NCBI GenBank assembly: GCA_958349075.1 | Contig: CATWBR010000208.1 | Span: 1 to 7,754, forward strand | Length of the DNA: 7,754 bases | Source of the DNA: an uncultured Clostridium sp. | GTDB taxonomy: Bacteria; Bacillota; Clostridia; Lachnospirales; Lachnospiraceae | Direction of reading: 5' to 3' | Part shown: one piece after another, positions 1-7,557 of the stretch | Numbering within the stretch: position 1 is the stretch's first letter | How the letters are laid out: each line of letters opens with the position of its first letter | Position numbers and translations under genes: made by a program | The notes under the pieces: model-generated | What the model was told of the DNA's origin: nothing | The model's database searches: none | What the model saw: only the letters and a program-made list of their open reading frames with translations

Positions 1-2132
1 TCCCAGTACGCCCACAGCGGACCCGCAATGCAGACGGATGAGTAACAGCCGCTGATCAGTCCCGCCAAAAGAGGCAGTGAAAATACCTGGATTGATTCAA
101 TTCTGTAAACGACAGAAAATAGATACACGATAAAAATACTCATTACAACCGTGAGCGCCGTGTTGACGGAACGCCCCAGCGTTTCCGTGATACTCCGGTC
201 CACCAGTTCCGACAGGCTGGTCTTCTTGCCCGCTTCCTTCATATTCTCCCTTATCCTGTCATAGAGCACGATCGTGTCGTTGATGGAGTAGCCGATAATC
301 GTCAGCGTCACCGCTACAAAGGCGTCGTTGACCGGAATCCGGAATATACCGAAAATGAAGACAACAATCAGGATATCGTGAACCAGAGCCAGAACCGCGG
401 ATACTCCTGCCGCCAGACCGGAAAGTGACGAGAAGCGCAGCCTGATATAAATAATAATGAAAAGAGCGGACAGCACTACCGCCGTCACCGAATTTTTCAG
501 CGCTTTTGCTCCAATGTAGGGTTCTACGGCAAATGTCTCGGACAGGGCAAAATTCTCGCCCTGATTATTTAACAGCTCCGTCACACGTCCCTGCTCCTCC
601 GGTGAGATTCCCTTATTGCCCGCCAGCGTCAGTACCAGCTTCTTCTCCCCCGTAAGCGGATCCTCCGATGTCTGCACGCTGACCGGACGCCCCAGTTCAT
701 GCTCCACTAAAGACCGGACGGCCTCCGTATCACTCTCCTGCCTGTATGTATATTTGAGGATAACGCCTCCCGTAAACTGTGTGTCCAGTTTCATTCCGTT
801 TACCGCGCTGATTGTGGTTCCCGAAAGGAGGACAAAACAGGTAAACAGAAGAATCCATTTTCTTTTTTTTGAAAATCCCAGCACTTTTTTCTGTTTTTTC
901 TTCCGGAACATTGTAATCCGCGCAAAGAACGGATACTCGATCAGTGAATTGAGAATCGTCCTGGACATCCACACACCCGCAAACAGGTTGATGAGAACAC
1001 CTGTAAGCAGCGTGTAGCCAAAGCTCAGCATGGTTCCCGAGCCGAAGAACATCAGAATTGCCGCTACGGCTGCCGTCGTGATATTTCCGTCCAGGACGGA
1101 GGAAAACGCATTTTTGTACCCTCTTCTTACCGCCTGTTTGACCGTCATCTTGTTTCTCAGTTCTTCGCTGATGCGCTCGCTGATGATAATGTTGGCATCC
1201 ACCGCCATTCCGGCCGACAGGATCAGGCCTGCGATACCGGGAAGCGTGATTGTATACTGGGGAATCGATATCGCAAGCACCTGAAGCGACATCTGAAAGA
1301 GCAGGGTCAGACAGCTTACAACTCCCGGCAGCCTGTAGTAAATCATCATAAATAGGCAGATGAGAACCATGGAAAGCGCTCCCGCCGTGGCCATGGATTT
1401 AAGCGCCTGGTTTCCCAGCGTAGGGCTGATCGTATTATAATTAGTAGTTTCCATCGAAAACGGCAGAGCTCCCGCACGTATCTTCTCGGACAGAGCCTTG
1501 GCTTCCTCCGGGGAATCCATGCCGTTAATCATGGCCGTTCCCTCGGTAATGGCCTGCTTTACAACCGGAGCGGAAATCAATGTCTCATCCATATAAATCC
1601 CAATCCGTTTCCCGGTCAGTTTTTTCGTGGCCTCCGCAAATGCCTCCGCCCCTGCGCGGTCAAAGGAAAGGCTCACAACGCTCTCCCCGGTATTCGGGTC
1701 GCGGACTGCCTCACTGCCGTTCACGTCTTTTCCCTCCACCAGGATATTGCCCTCCTCATCCCGGAACGTCAGCCTGGCCGTCTCTCCAAGTTCTGCAATT
1801 GCGTCTTCCGGATTAAAGTTCTTTTCATCCGATTTCCAGGGAAAACGGACAATGACGTGGCCTGCTTTTCTGTCCACCGTCACCTCACGGTCCAAAATAT
1901 TTTTAGCGTCCAGTCTTCCTTCAATTACATCCCTGGCGGATTCCAGCTCACTTTCCGACGGCCGGTAATCCCCGGCCGGTTCGAACACAGCCTCCACTCC
2001 GCCCCGGATATCGATGCCAAAACGCATCTGTCCGATTCCTTTAATATCTTTTCCGCAGCCAAAAACTGCAGCATAAACAAAGACAGCGATGATGATGCAC
2101 ACTATCCAGATATGATTTTTTTTATTTTTCAC
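1..2132 (-). CDS. secDF: Fused protein translocase subunit SecDF, C-terminal tail cut by window edge
   Basis: SecDF is the membrane accessory of the SecYEG/SecA export channel; it uses the proton gradient to help pull preproteins across the membrane. I translated one uninterrupted frame of 710 codons from a GTG at 2132 to the left edge. Residues 8-24 form the first membrane segment, followed by the SecD motif FGIDIRGG (38-45) and an external domain to about 240. SecD membrane segments begin near 247, and the conserved VDAN is at 311-314 (D312). The SecF half begins near V417, with FTGG after its first membrane segment, GYSINDTIVLYDR at 614-626 (D619), and RSVNT (R654). D312, D619 and R654 appear to match the proton-path residues known in SecDF proteins. 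The visible end, ISGCYSSVCIAGPLW, is the last SecF membrane segment, so probably only a short tail is missing. The fused form is usual in Bacillus and clostridia. It lies 20 bases downstream of an unknown membrane-protein gene, probably in one transcript. Confidence 0.96.
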   Translation of the reverse strand, partial: MKNKKNHIWIVCIIIAVFVYAAVFGCGKDIKGIGQMRFGIDIRGGVEAVFEPAGDYRPSESELESARDVIEGRLDAKNILDREVTVDRKAGHVIVRFPWKSDEKNFNPEDAIAELGETARLTFRDEEGNILVEGKDVNGSEAVRDPNTGESVVSLSFDRAGAEAFAEATKKLTGKRIGIYMDETLISAPVVKQAITEGTAMINGMDSPEEAKALSEKIRAGALPFSMETTNYNTISPTLGNQALKSMATAGALSMVLICLFMMIYYRLPGVVSCLTLLFQMSLQVLAISIPQYTITLPGIAGLILSAGMAVDANIIISERISEELRNKMTVKQAVRRGYKNAFSSVLDGNITTAAVAAILMFFGSGTMLSFGYTLLTGVLINLFAGVWMSRTILNSLIEYPFFARITMFRKKKQKKVLGFSKKRKWILLFTCFVLLSGTTISAVNGMKLDTQFTGGVILKYTYRQESDTEAVRSLVEHELGRPVSVQTSEDPLTGEKKLVLTLAGNKGISPEEQGRVTELLNNQGENFALSETFAVEPYIGAKALKNSVTAVVLSALFIIIYIRLRFSSLSGLAAGVSAVLALVHDILIVVFIFGIFRIPVNDAFVAVTLTIIGYSINDTIVLYDRIRENMKEAGKKTSLSELVDRSITETLGRSVNTALTVVMSIFIVYLFSVVYRIESIQVFSLPLLAGLISGCYSSVCIAGPLWAYW

Positions 2133-2138
2133 GTTACG

Positions 2139-2144
2139 CCTCCT
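2139..2144 (-). promoter_or_regulatory. Ribosome binding site of secDF
   Basis: A perfect AGGAGG lies six bases upstream of the GTG at 2132-2130. It decides the start codon: no ATG in this frame has a comparable site, and the residues after the GTG give the expected short cytoplasmic basic segment followed by membrane segment 1. Confidence 0.85.
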
Positions 2145-2152
2145 GTGCGGTG

Positions 2153-2656
2153 TCAAATTAACAGCTTTATCACAGAAGCAAAACGTTTCTTTCCATCCAT
2201 TTTATGGAGAATGCAGACAATACACAGAGCGCTGCCCATGTGCAGGAGCACGGTGCAAAGATAAATATAGAAAATTCCCCCGATACCGGTAAAGGCAAGG
2301 GAAAAAGGTACCGTAAAGAGCGGGGCGCCGTCACCGCACCAAAACGGCCGCCGGCCGTCCTCCTCAGACTCTTCCTCGTCATTTATGTACAGACTCGTTT
2401 TCTGACCGTTTTTCTGGTTTAATGAGACGGGGCCTGCGGCCGGTATGAATGCATATCCGTCGTCGGACGAACGCCAGCCTGTCCCTGAAATGCATTCAGG
2501 CCCGGCGCCGCTTCCCCCTGCCGCTCCGCAGAAATACCGCGTGAAGCTGAAGGCAGGAAGGGAATGAGTGACGCCCGGCCCGAAGGATAAAAAGAGCAGG
2601 CAGAGGAGGAACGGATAAAGAAGTGATTGAATCCTTTTGTAAGATTTCTCCTTCAT
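2153..2656 (-). CDS. Hypothetical membrane protein encoded directly upstream of secDF
   Basis: I do not recognise this 167-residue protein. Its N-terminus is basic (KEKSYKR), followed by a hydrophobic stretch at 11-25, like a signal peptide or membrane anchor. The middle (about 40-110) is polar and rich in Gly and Ser, with three cysteines (C43, C55, C107) and an acidic patch at 93-100. The C-terminal part (about 114-150) is strongly hydrophobic, enough for one or two membrane segments with C134, C145 and C148, and ends in a basic tail (HKMDGKKR). The ATG at 2656 has AGGGGG at 2665-2670 eight bases upstream. A near-consensus promoter sits just upstream, with a leader of about 40 bases. The TGA is 20 bases before the secDF GTG, so the two genes are probably cotranscribed. 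The promoter and spacing favour a real gene; no conserved domain is evident, so a spurious frame in a long leader remains possible. A role in export is inferred from position alone. Confidence 0.62.
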   Translation of the reverse strand: MKEKSYKRIQSLLYPFLLCLLFLSFGPGVTHSLPAFSFTRYFCGAAGGSGAGPECISGTGWRSSDDGYAFIPAAGPVSLNQKNGQKTSLYINDEEESEEDGRRPFWCGDGAPLFTVPFSLAFTGIGGIFYIYLCTVLLHMGSALCIVCILHKMDGKKRFASVIKLLI

Positions 2657-2678
2657 TCGCGCCGCCCCCTGTCTGCCG

Positions 2679-2698
2679 TATTAAACATCGTTTTAATA
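2679..2698 (-). promoter_or_regulatory. Dyad over the transcription start of the secDF operon
   Basis: TATTAAA and TTTAATA form a perfect 7-bp inverted repeat with a 6-base spacer. It starts five bases downstream of the -10 element, so it covers the predicted +1 to about +19. It could be a repressor operator or a weak AT-only hairpin at the 5' end of the mRNA. It is not a terminator: the stem has no GC pairs and there is no following U run. I cannot name a regulator. Confidence 0.45.
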
Positions 2699-2703
2699 TG
2701 CGA

Positions 2704-2732
2704 AATATAGCACAGGGCGCGGAACATGTCAA
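2704..2732 (-). promoter_or_regulatory. Sigma-A-type promoter for the hypothetical gene and secDF
   Basis: The minus strand reads TTGACA (2732-2727, a perfect -35), a 17-base spacer, then TATATT (2709-2704, -10) preceded by TGC, which makes an extended -10. Transcription should start near 2697, about 40 bases before the ATG at 2656. It lies just beyond the end of glgX, so secDF need not depend on the upstream operon. Confidence 0.82.
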
Positions 2733-2765
2733 TTCCGCACGGCTGTCATATTCTTTTTTTATCGT

Positions 2766-2779
2766 TTTGTTTACACAAA
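2766..2779. repeat. Small inverted repeat between glgX and the secDF-operon promoter
   Basis: TTTGT and ACAAA are perfect 5-bp arms around a 4-base centre, seven bases beyond the glgX stop and about 34 bases upstream of the -35 box. It could be a regulator half-site pair, or chance in an AT-rich spacer. It is too short and weak to be a terminator stem. Confidence 0.2.
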
Positions 2780-2786
2780 TGCCTCG

Positions 2787-5042
2787 CTAATCCTGCACGC
2801 GCCCGGCGGCAGCCAGGACCAGGACGGAACGGGCTCCAATCCGGCACGGTTCATTTCCCGCCGCGGCGTGAGTAACGCCGTGAAGAACGCCTTCGTCCGA
2901 TGTATCCGCCTCGACGCTCCAGGCATAATAGGACGGCAGTTTCGGAAGTTTTATGATCTGATCCTCCCAGAAGGGGTTCACTGCCAGGAAAACAATATCG
3001 TCTGTCTCCTGTTCTTCGTCGTATCCTGCAAACATGATGCCTGCGGTCTTTGTATCATTGGTGACGGATGCATCCCAGGCCTCGGATGTGTGCATGCTGA
3101 CAGCCGGGAAACCGCATTTGGCCGCACCCAGTTCGCAGCGTATGGAACGGTGTTTTTTTCTAAAGCATATCATTTGTTTAAAGAACGCAAACAGATCCCG
3201 GTTTTTCTCAAGCAGTTTCCAGTCCAGCCAGGACAGCTCATTATCCTGGCAGTATGTATTGTTATTGCCCTGTTTTGAAAAGCCGAACTCATCTCCCGCC
3301 AGGAGCATCGGCGTACCCCTGCTGCACATCAGAACGGCGCAGGCATTTTTCATCAGCTTCATCCTCAGGCGGTTGACCGTCCCATCGTCCGTCGGCCCCT
3401 CGATTCCGCAGTTCCAGCTTCTGTTGTCGTCGCTTCCGTCCGTATTATTCCATCCGTTGGCCTCGTTGTGTTTCCGGTTATAAGAGTACAGATCGCACAG
3501 GGTGAACCCGTCATGGCAGGTAATAAAATTGACGGAAGAATTGTATCCCTGGTACTCCATATCCGAGCGGTACAGATCGGGGGAACCTGCAATCCTCTTC
3601 ACCGCCTGGGGCGCCAGCCAGTATTCTCCTTTTAAATAACTCCTCAGTTCATCCCTGTATTTACCGTTCCATTCGGCCCAATGGCAGAACGCAGGGAAAC
3701 TTCCGACCTGATAGAGGCCTCCCGCATCCCAGGCCTCCGCAATCAGCTTCGTGTCGCCGAGCAGCGGATCAAAGGCCAGCCTCTTTAACAGGGGCGGGTT
3801 AGACATCGGTGTCCCGTCCTCATTCCTCCCCAGGATGCTGGCCAGATCAAACCGGAATCCGTCCACATGATAGGATGTCACCCAGTAACGCAGGCATTCC
3901 ACAATCATCTCCTGAACAATGGGGTGGTTGCAGTTCAGCGTGTTGCCGCAGCCGCTGAAATTGTAGTAGTAGCCCTCCGGGGTGAGCATGTAGTAGATGT
4001 TGTTGTCAAATCCCTTAAAGGAGATTACCGGCCCGTGCTCATTACCCTCGGCCGTGTGGTTAAAGACCACATCCAATATGATTTCCATCCCGTTCTCGTG
4101 CAGTTCCTTGATCAGGGTTTTCAGTTCCTCCCCCTCCCGGTTGTATTCGTCCGCCGCCGTATAACTGGTGTTCGGTGCAAAAAAGCTTACCGTATTATAT
4201 CCCCAGAAGTCACAGAGCGTCTTACCGCCCACCTCTCTTCTGTCCTGTGTCTCATCAAACTCGAAGATGGGCATCAGTTCCACCGTCGTCACTCCCAGCT
4301 CTTTCAGATATGGAATCTTCTCCATCAGACCGGCAAATGTCCCCGGGTTTTCCACTCCTGAGGAGGAATGATGCGTAAACCCTCTCACGTGCATCTCATA
4401 AATAATGGAATCGGACATCGAAAGCTTTGGACGGAATACATCCTTCCAGTCAAAGTTATTCCTTACAACCCTCGCATGGTACTGATCCTCGTCGCCGCGC
4501 TTCACACCCCAGACGCTCTGTCCCGTTATCGCTTTGGCATACGGGTCCAAAAGCGGTTTCGTCCTGTCAAAGAGCAGCCCCTTTGCCGGATCCCAGGGAC
4601 CGTCAAGACGGTAGGCATACTCAAATTCGGTGATTTTCAGGCCAAATACAATCATAGAGTAGACATTCCCCACCTTGTATTTCTCCGGAAACGGAATGAC
4701 GGCATAGGGGCTGTTCTCCATCCTGTGATACAAAAGCAGCTCACAGGAATAGGCTCCGTGGGAATGAACGGTGAAATTGACGGCTCCCGGAAGTGCGGTG
4801 GCCCCGTTGCTTCCATACAACCCGGGACGTATCCTGAAACCGTCCACCTCGTCTAACGGTTCCATCTGCTCACATTCTCCGCCTGGAGCAATCACACCCG
4901 CGCAGCCTTCCGCTTCCTCTATTTCCTGGTCTGCCGCTGCTCCCGCAATGATGATTTCCTCTTTTACCTGTTTTGTTTTACTCTCTTTCTCATACATAGA
5001 CTCACGCGGAGGCAGGTGTTCCCGGACGGAGAAATTCTCCAT
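2787..5042 (-). CDS. glgX: Glycogen debranching enzyme GlgX (GH13 isoamylase type)
   Basis: This 751-residue enzyme should hydrolyse alpha-1,6 branch links in glycogen or limit dextrins in the cytoplasm, releasing oligosaccharides for further breakdown. A CBM48-like N-terminal domain covers about 68-180 and is followed by the GH13 barrel. Catalytic regions are all present: DVVFNH (324-329), GFRFDLAS (395-402, nucleophile D399), IAEAWD (434-439, acid/base E436) and CHD (509-511, transition-state D511). YEMHVRGF (215-222), WGYNTVSFFAPN (280-291) and GDEFG (583-587) are typical of the GlgX/isoamylase/TreX group. There is no signal peptide. The first 65 or so residues are an acidic, low-hydrophobicity extension compared with typical GlgX starts. 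The ATG at 5042 has CAGGTG at 7 bases and GGAGGAG at 13 bases upstream. ATGs at 4997 and 4865 are alternatives with poorer sites, the latter removing nearly all the extension. The gene follows the kinase by 43 bases without a terminator. Family is certain; the exact start and preferred substrate are not. Confidence 0.94.
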   Translation of the reverse strand: MENFSVREHLPPRESMYEKESKTKQVKEEIIIAGAAADQEIEEAEGCAGVIAPGGECEQMEPLDEVDGFRIRPGLYGSNGATALPGAVNFTVHSHGAYSCELLLYHRMENSPYAVIPFPEKYKVGNVYSMIVFGLKITEFEYAYRLDGPWDPAKGLLFDRTKPLLDPYAKAITGQSVWGVKRGDEDQYHARVVRNNFDWKDVFRPKLSMSDSIIYEMHVRGFTHHSSSGVENPGTFAGLMEKIPYLKELGVTTVELMPIFEFDETQDRREVGGKTLCDFWGYNTVSFFAPNTSYTAADEYNREGEELKTLIKELHENGMEIILDVVFNHTAEGNEHGPVISFKGFDNNIYYMLTPEGYYYNFSGCGNTLNCNHPIVQEMIVECLRYWVTSYHVDGFRFDLASILGRNEDGTPMSNPPLLKRLAFDPLLGDTKLIAEAWDAGGLYQVGSFPAFCHWAEWNGKYRDELRSYLKGEYWLAPQAVKRIAGSPDLYRSDMEYQGYNSSVNFITCHDGFTLCDLYSYNRKHNEANGWNNTDGSDDNRSWNCGIEGPTDDGTVNRLRMKLMKNACAVLMCSRGTPMLLAGDEFGFSKQGNNNTYCQDNELSWLDWKLLEKNRDLFAFFKQMICFRKKHRSIRCELGAAKCGFPAVSMHTSEAWDASVTNDTKTAGIMFAGYDEEQETDDIVFLAVNPFWEDQIIKLPKLPSYYAWSVEADTSDEGVLHGVTHAAAGNEPCRIGARSVLVLAAAGRVQD

Positions 5043-5085
5043 CCAAAAACACCTGCTCCTCCTTCTCCTTTTATATTATCTGTTG

Positions 5086-6783
5086 TCAGGCATCCTTGCC
5101 GCAGTCCAGTGTGAACCAGAACTCCACTCCGTCCTCCAGATTTCTGACTCCATATTGTTTATGATGGGACTCCATGATTGCCTTTACAATCGAAAGTCCG
5201 ATTCCGCTTCCTCCGTACTCTCTCGTTCTCGCCTTGTCTACCTTAAAGAATTTAGTCCACAGATTCGGAATATCCTCCTCCGGGATAGGCTGGCCCGTAT
5301 TAAATACGGATACCATTACTTCTTTACCGTCCGGTTCCATGCGGACAATAATCTTTTTCTCACCCTCCGCGTGGTTGACGGCATTGTTCAGATAATTGGT
5401 CACTACCTCCTCTATCTTGAATTCATCGCCCCACACATAGACCGGTTCCGTATATTCAAAGTCCACGGTGATTCCCTTCTGCTGAAGTATCAGGCCCGCG
5501 GCCGATATGACTCCCTGAATCAGCTCCGTCAGGTTAAAACGCTCCATGGCCGTCTGCTCATTGCCGAATTCCAGGGCGGTCAGGGTCAGAAGCTGTTTCA
5601 CCATCTTATTCATCTTACCGGCCTCGTCCATGATAACCTCACAGTAGTAATCACGGCTCTCCTTCTCCTCCGCCATGCCTTCCGTCAGCCCTTCCGCATA
5701 TCCCTGAATCAGGGCGATCGGCGTTTTCAGCTCATGGGAAACATTGGCAATGAAGTCTTTTCTCATCTCGTCAATCTGTGTCTTTTCCTCGATGTCCTTC
5801 TGCAGCCGGATATTGGCCGACTTCAGTTCCCCGATTGTATCTTTCAGCTTATCCGACAGCACATTCATACTGTTACCCAGCGTGCTGATCTCCTCGGTCG
5901 AATGTCTCGTCTCCCTGTATTTCGCCTCAAAGTCCAAATTGGACATCTTTTCGGAAAGCCGTGACAGCTCGTGGATCGGGGATGTGACTCTGCTCGTTAT
6001 AAAATAGAGAATAATGCTGCCAACCAGAATAACGGCAATGCCCACATACATCAGGAAACGGTTGGAGATGGCGGCGCTTTCCCGGATGCTGTCCAGCGGG
6101 GTCGTCATGATAAAAATGGTCCCGTTATCGGAAAAGAATCCCCAGCTCTCCAGGTAAAATGTCTTGGTCCTGGGGTCATATGTCTTCTGGATCATATAGT
6201 TTTCATGCTCCTCCATAATCTCCCTGTGAGGAGCGTTCTTTCCTACAATATACTGCGTGACCCTGTCCTTCATGATTTGAATATCTTTTACCGATGATAC
6301 AAGAATGTTGCCGTTCATGCTGTCACAGATGAGCAGTGTGATGTTGGACGTGTCCCTCAGGTAACGCACCAGCTCGGCCAGCTTTACGACTCCGCTCTCC
6401 GAACCGTCCGTATTCGTTCCGCTCTCCGGCCCTGCCGAAGAACCGGATGAATCGTCCGATTTTAATTCATCGTCGTCACTGTCTCTTTTTACGGAGTTTC
6501 TGTCTCTTCCGTAACCTTTATCAGTCCCTGTCCTGTCCGCAGAAAAAAAGTCGCTGCTGCTCAGTTCATCCTCCGCCCCCTCCAGGGCGCTCCCGCCTTT
6601 TGCCCTCTCCTCCAGGACGATAGTATCAATTGCATAGTAGGCCTTTTCCAGTACGCCAATCTTGTAATTCTGGTAATAGCTCTCCAGAAACCAGTTGTTA
6701 ATGCACCATGTAGCCGCCACGGCCAAAGCCATCATGCTGATGAACGTCACTGTGAATTTCCATTTCAGCGTCGTATGTCTCAT
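5086..6783 (-). CDS. Membrane sensor histidine kinase (HAMP, HisKA, HATPase)
   Basis: This 565-residue kinase is the partner of the response regulator encoded just upstream. Membrane segment 1 is at about 10-28, the extracellular sensor region at about 33-241, membrane segment 2 at 243-263, and HAMP at about 264-316. A helical linker leads to the HisKA motif FIANVSHELKTP (344-355) with phosphoacceptor H350. The ATP-binding domain shows the N box YLNNAVNHA (464-472), NTGQPI (495-500), LWTKFFKVDK (508-517) and GGSGIGLSIVKA (524-535), so all catalytic parts look intact. The sensor region carries a Ser/Asp/Gly-rich, probably disordered insert at about 62-132. The start ATG overlaps the regulator's TGA as ATGA, with GAGGTG at 6789-6794 five bases upstream, implying translational coupling. 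The signal is unknown. The architecture resembles PhoR/VanS-type kinases, but that does not identify a stimulus. Confidence 0.95.
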   Translation of the reverse strand: MRHTTLKWKFTVTFISMMALAVAATWCINNWFLESYYQNYKIGVLEKAYYAIDTIVLEERAKGGSALEGAEDELSSSDFFSADRTGTDKGYGRDRNSVKRDSDDDELKSDDSSGSSAGPESGTNTDGSESGVVKLAELVRYLRDTSNITLLICDSMNGNILVSSVKDIQIMKDRVTQYIVGKNAPHREIMEEHENYMIQKTYDPRTKTFYLESWGFFSDNGTIFIMTTPLDSIRESAAISNRFLMYVGIAVILVGSIILYFITSRVTSPIHELSRLSEKMSNLDFEAKYRETRHSTEEISTLGNSMNVLSDKLKDTIGELKSANIRLQKDIEEKTQIDEMRKDFIANVSHELKTPIALIQGYAEGLTEGMAEEKESRDYYCEVIMDEAGKMNKMVKQLLTLTALEFGNEQTAMERFNLTELIQGVISAAGLILQQKGITVDFEYTEPVYVWGDEFKIEEVVTNYLNNAVNHAEGEKKIIVRMEPDGKEVMVSVFNTGQPIPEEDIPNLWTKFFKVDKARTREYGGSGIGLSIVKAIMESHHKQYGVRNLEDGVEFWFTLDCGKDA

Positions 6784-7457
6784 CCATCCACCTCGAATTT
6801 ATATCCCATGCCCCAGATGGTTTTAATATATTCGCCTTTCTCCCCCAGTTTGCTGCGCAGCTTCTTAACATGGGTATCGATCGTCCTGGCGTCGCCGAAA
6901 TAATCGTAATTCCATACATTATTCAGAATCTTCTCCCTGGAAAGGGCGATTCCCTGGTTCTCCGCAAAATACGTGATCAGTTCAAATTCTTTATAGCTCA
7001 AGTCCACATTCTTTCCATCCACCAGCACCTGATGGGCCGACTTATCGATGTGGATGCCGCCTACATTGATTACTTCCTGGGACATGGTGCTGCTTCTTCG
7101 AAGGATTGCCTCCACCCTGGCTACCAGAATCTTGGGACTGAACGGCTTGGAGATATATTCATCCACGCCCAGGCTGAAGCCCTGAAGTTCGTCCTGCTCT
7201 TCTCCTCTTGCCGTCAGCATGATAATCGGAACCTGGGAATACTTTCTGATTGTCCTGCACACCTCCCAGCCATCCATCTTCGGCATCATAACATCCAGAA
7301 GAATCAGGGCAATATCCTTCTGATCGAAAAATACATCTATCGCTTCCTCCCCGTCACCGGCTTCCACAACCTGGAATCCCTTTACCGTAAGGAAATCTTT
7401 GACCAGTTTTCTCATTCTGGGCTCGTCATCCACTACCAGTACCTTTAATATCTCCAT
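6780..7457 (-). CDS. OmpR/PhoB-family response regulator
   Basis: This is a DNA-binding response regulator of 225 residues when started at the ATG at 7457. The receiver domain (about 4-120) has the acidic pair D10/D11, phosphoacceptor D55 in LLDVMMPKMDG, T82 in LTARG, and K104 in SKPFSP. The winged-helix output domain (about 130-223) includes the recognition-helix region RTIDTHVKKLRSKL (191-204) and ends with the usual IKTIWGMGYKFE wing. The length is normal for the family. A GTG at 7466 would add three residues, but it lies inside the Shine-Dalgarno sequence serving the ATG, so I prefer 7457. The first gene of a likely regulator-kinase-glgX transcript, it is preceded by repeat elements that suggest autoregulation. 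Targets cannot be read from the sequence, although cotranscription with glgX hints at a carbohydrate or envelope-stress link. Confidence 0.96.
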   Translation of the reverse strand: MEILKVLVVDDEPRMRKLVKDFLTVKGFQVVEAGDGEEAIDVFFDQKDIALILLDVMMPKMDGWEVCRTIRKYSQVPIIMLTARGEEQDELQGFSLGVDEYISKPFSPKILVARVEAILRRSSTMSQEVINVGGIHIDKSAHQVLVDGKNVDLSYKEFELITYFAENQGIALSREKILNNVWNYDYFGDARTIDTHVKKLRSKLGEKGEYIKTIWGMGYKFEVDG

Positions 7458-7463
7458 CTTATT

Positions 7464-7470
7464 CACCTCT
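7464..7470 (-). promoter_or_regulatory. Ribosome binding site that sets the regulator start at 7457
   Basis: AGAGGTG lies six bases upstream of the ATG at 7457, a strong match to the 16S 3' end at ideal spacing. The in-frame GTG at 7466 is part of this site and has no properly spaced site of its own. Confidence 0.75.
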
Positions 7471-7505
7471 GTGTTATCAGAATTATCAGGCGGATTTATC
7501 CGTCC

Positions 7506-7518
7506 CTGTATTATACAG
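7506..7518 (-). promoter_or_regulatory. Second candidate -10 element inside a 13-bp palindrome
   Basis: The minus strand reads CTGTATAATACAG, a perfect palindrome with a single central A. It contains a consensus TATAAT at 7515-7510. No good -35 hexamer is found 16-18 bases upstream, so a promoter here would need an activator or be weak. A protein bound to the palindrome would block it. It lies about 48 bases upstream of the regulator ATG. Confidence 0.42.
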
Positions 7519-7557
7519 TCTTGCCGGATAGCCGCTGTTTATCTTTGTTTTACCTGT

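Noticed and set aside
730..972. Minus-strand frame of 80 codons inside secDF
   Set aside because: It is the -1 frame of secDF; the main frame is intact on both sides with clear SecF motifs. It matters only as the tail that slippage at the A8 tract would produce.
1..2132. Separate secD and secF genes
   Set aside because: No stop or restart occurs between the halves; one frame runs from the GTG at 2132 to the window edge.
2496..2732. Minus-strand frame of 78 codons overlapping the promoter of the secDF operon
   Set aside because: Its start lies at the -35 box, so the promoter could not transcribe it whole, and the product is an Arg-rich shadow of the 167-residue protein in another frame.
2733..2786. 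Intrinsic terminator after glgX
   Set aside because: Only a 5-bp AT-rich inverted repeat is present, with no GC stem and no U run in the glgX direction (the A run here lies on the wrong strand).
4771..5964. Long plus-strand open frame of 397 codons opposite the kinase and glgX
   Set aside because: It lies antisense to two certain genes and its product has no recognisable domains. The minus-strand proteins show complete catalytic motifs throughout, so this is a by-product of their codon usage.
7464..7466. GTG as the start of the response regulator
   Set aside because: The GTG is part of the AGAGGTG ribosome binding site for the ATG nine bases downstream, and family members usually begin just before the first receiver strand.
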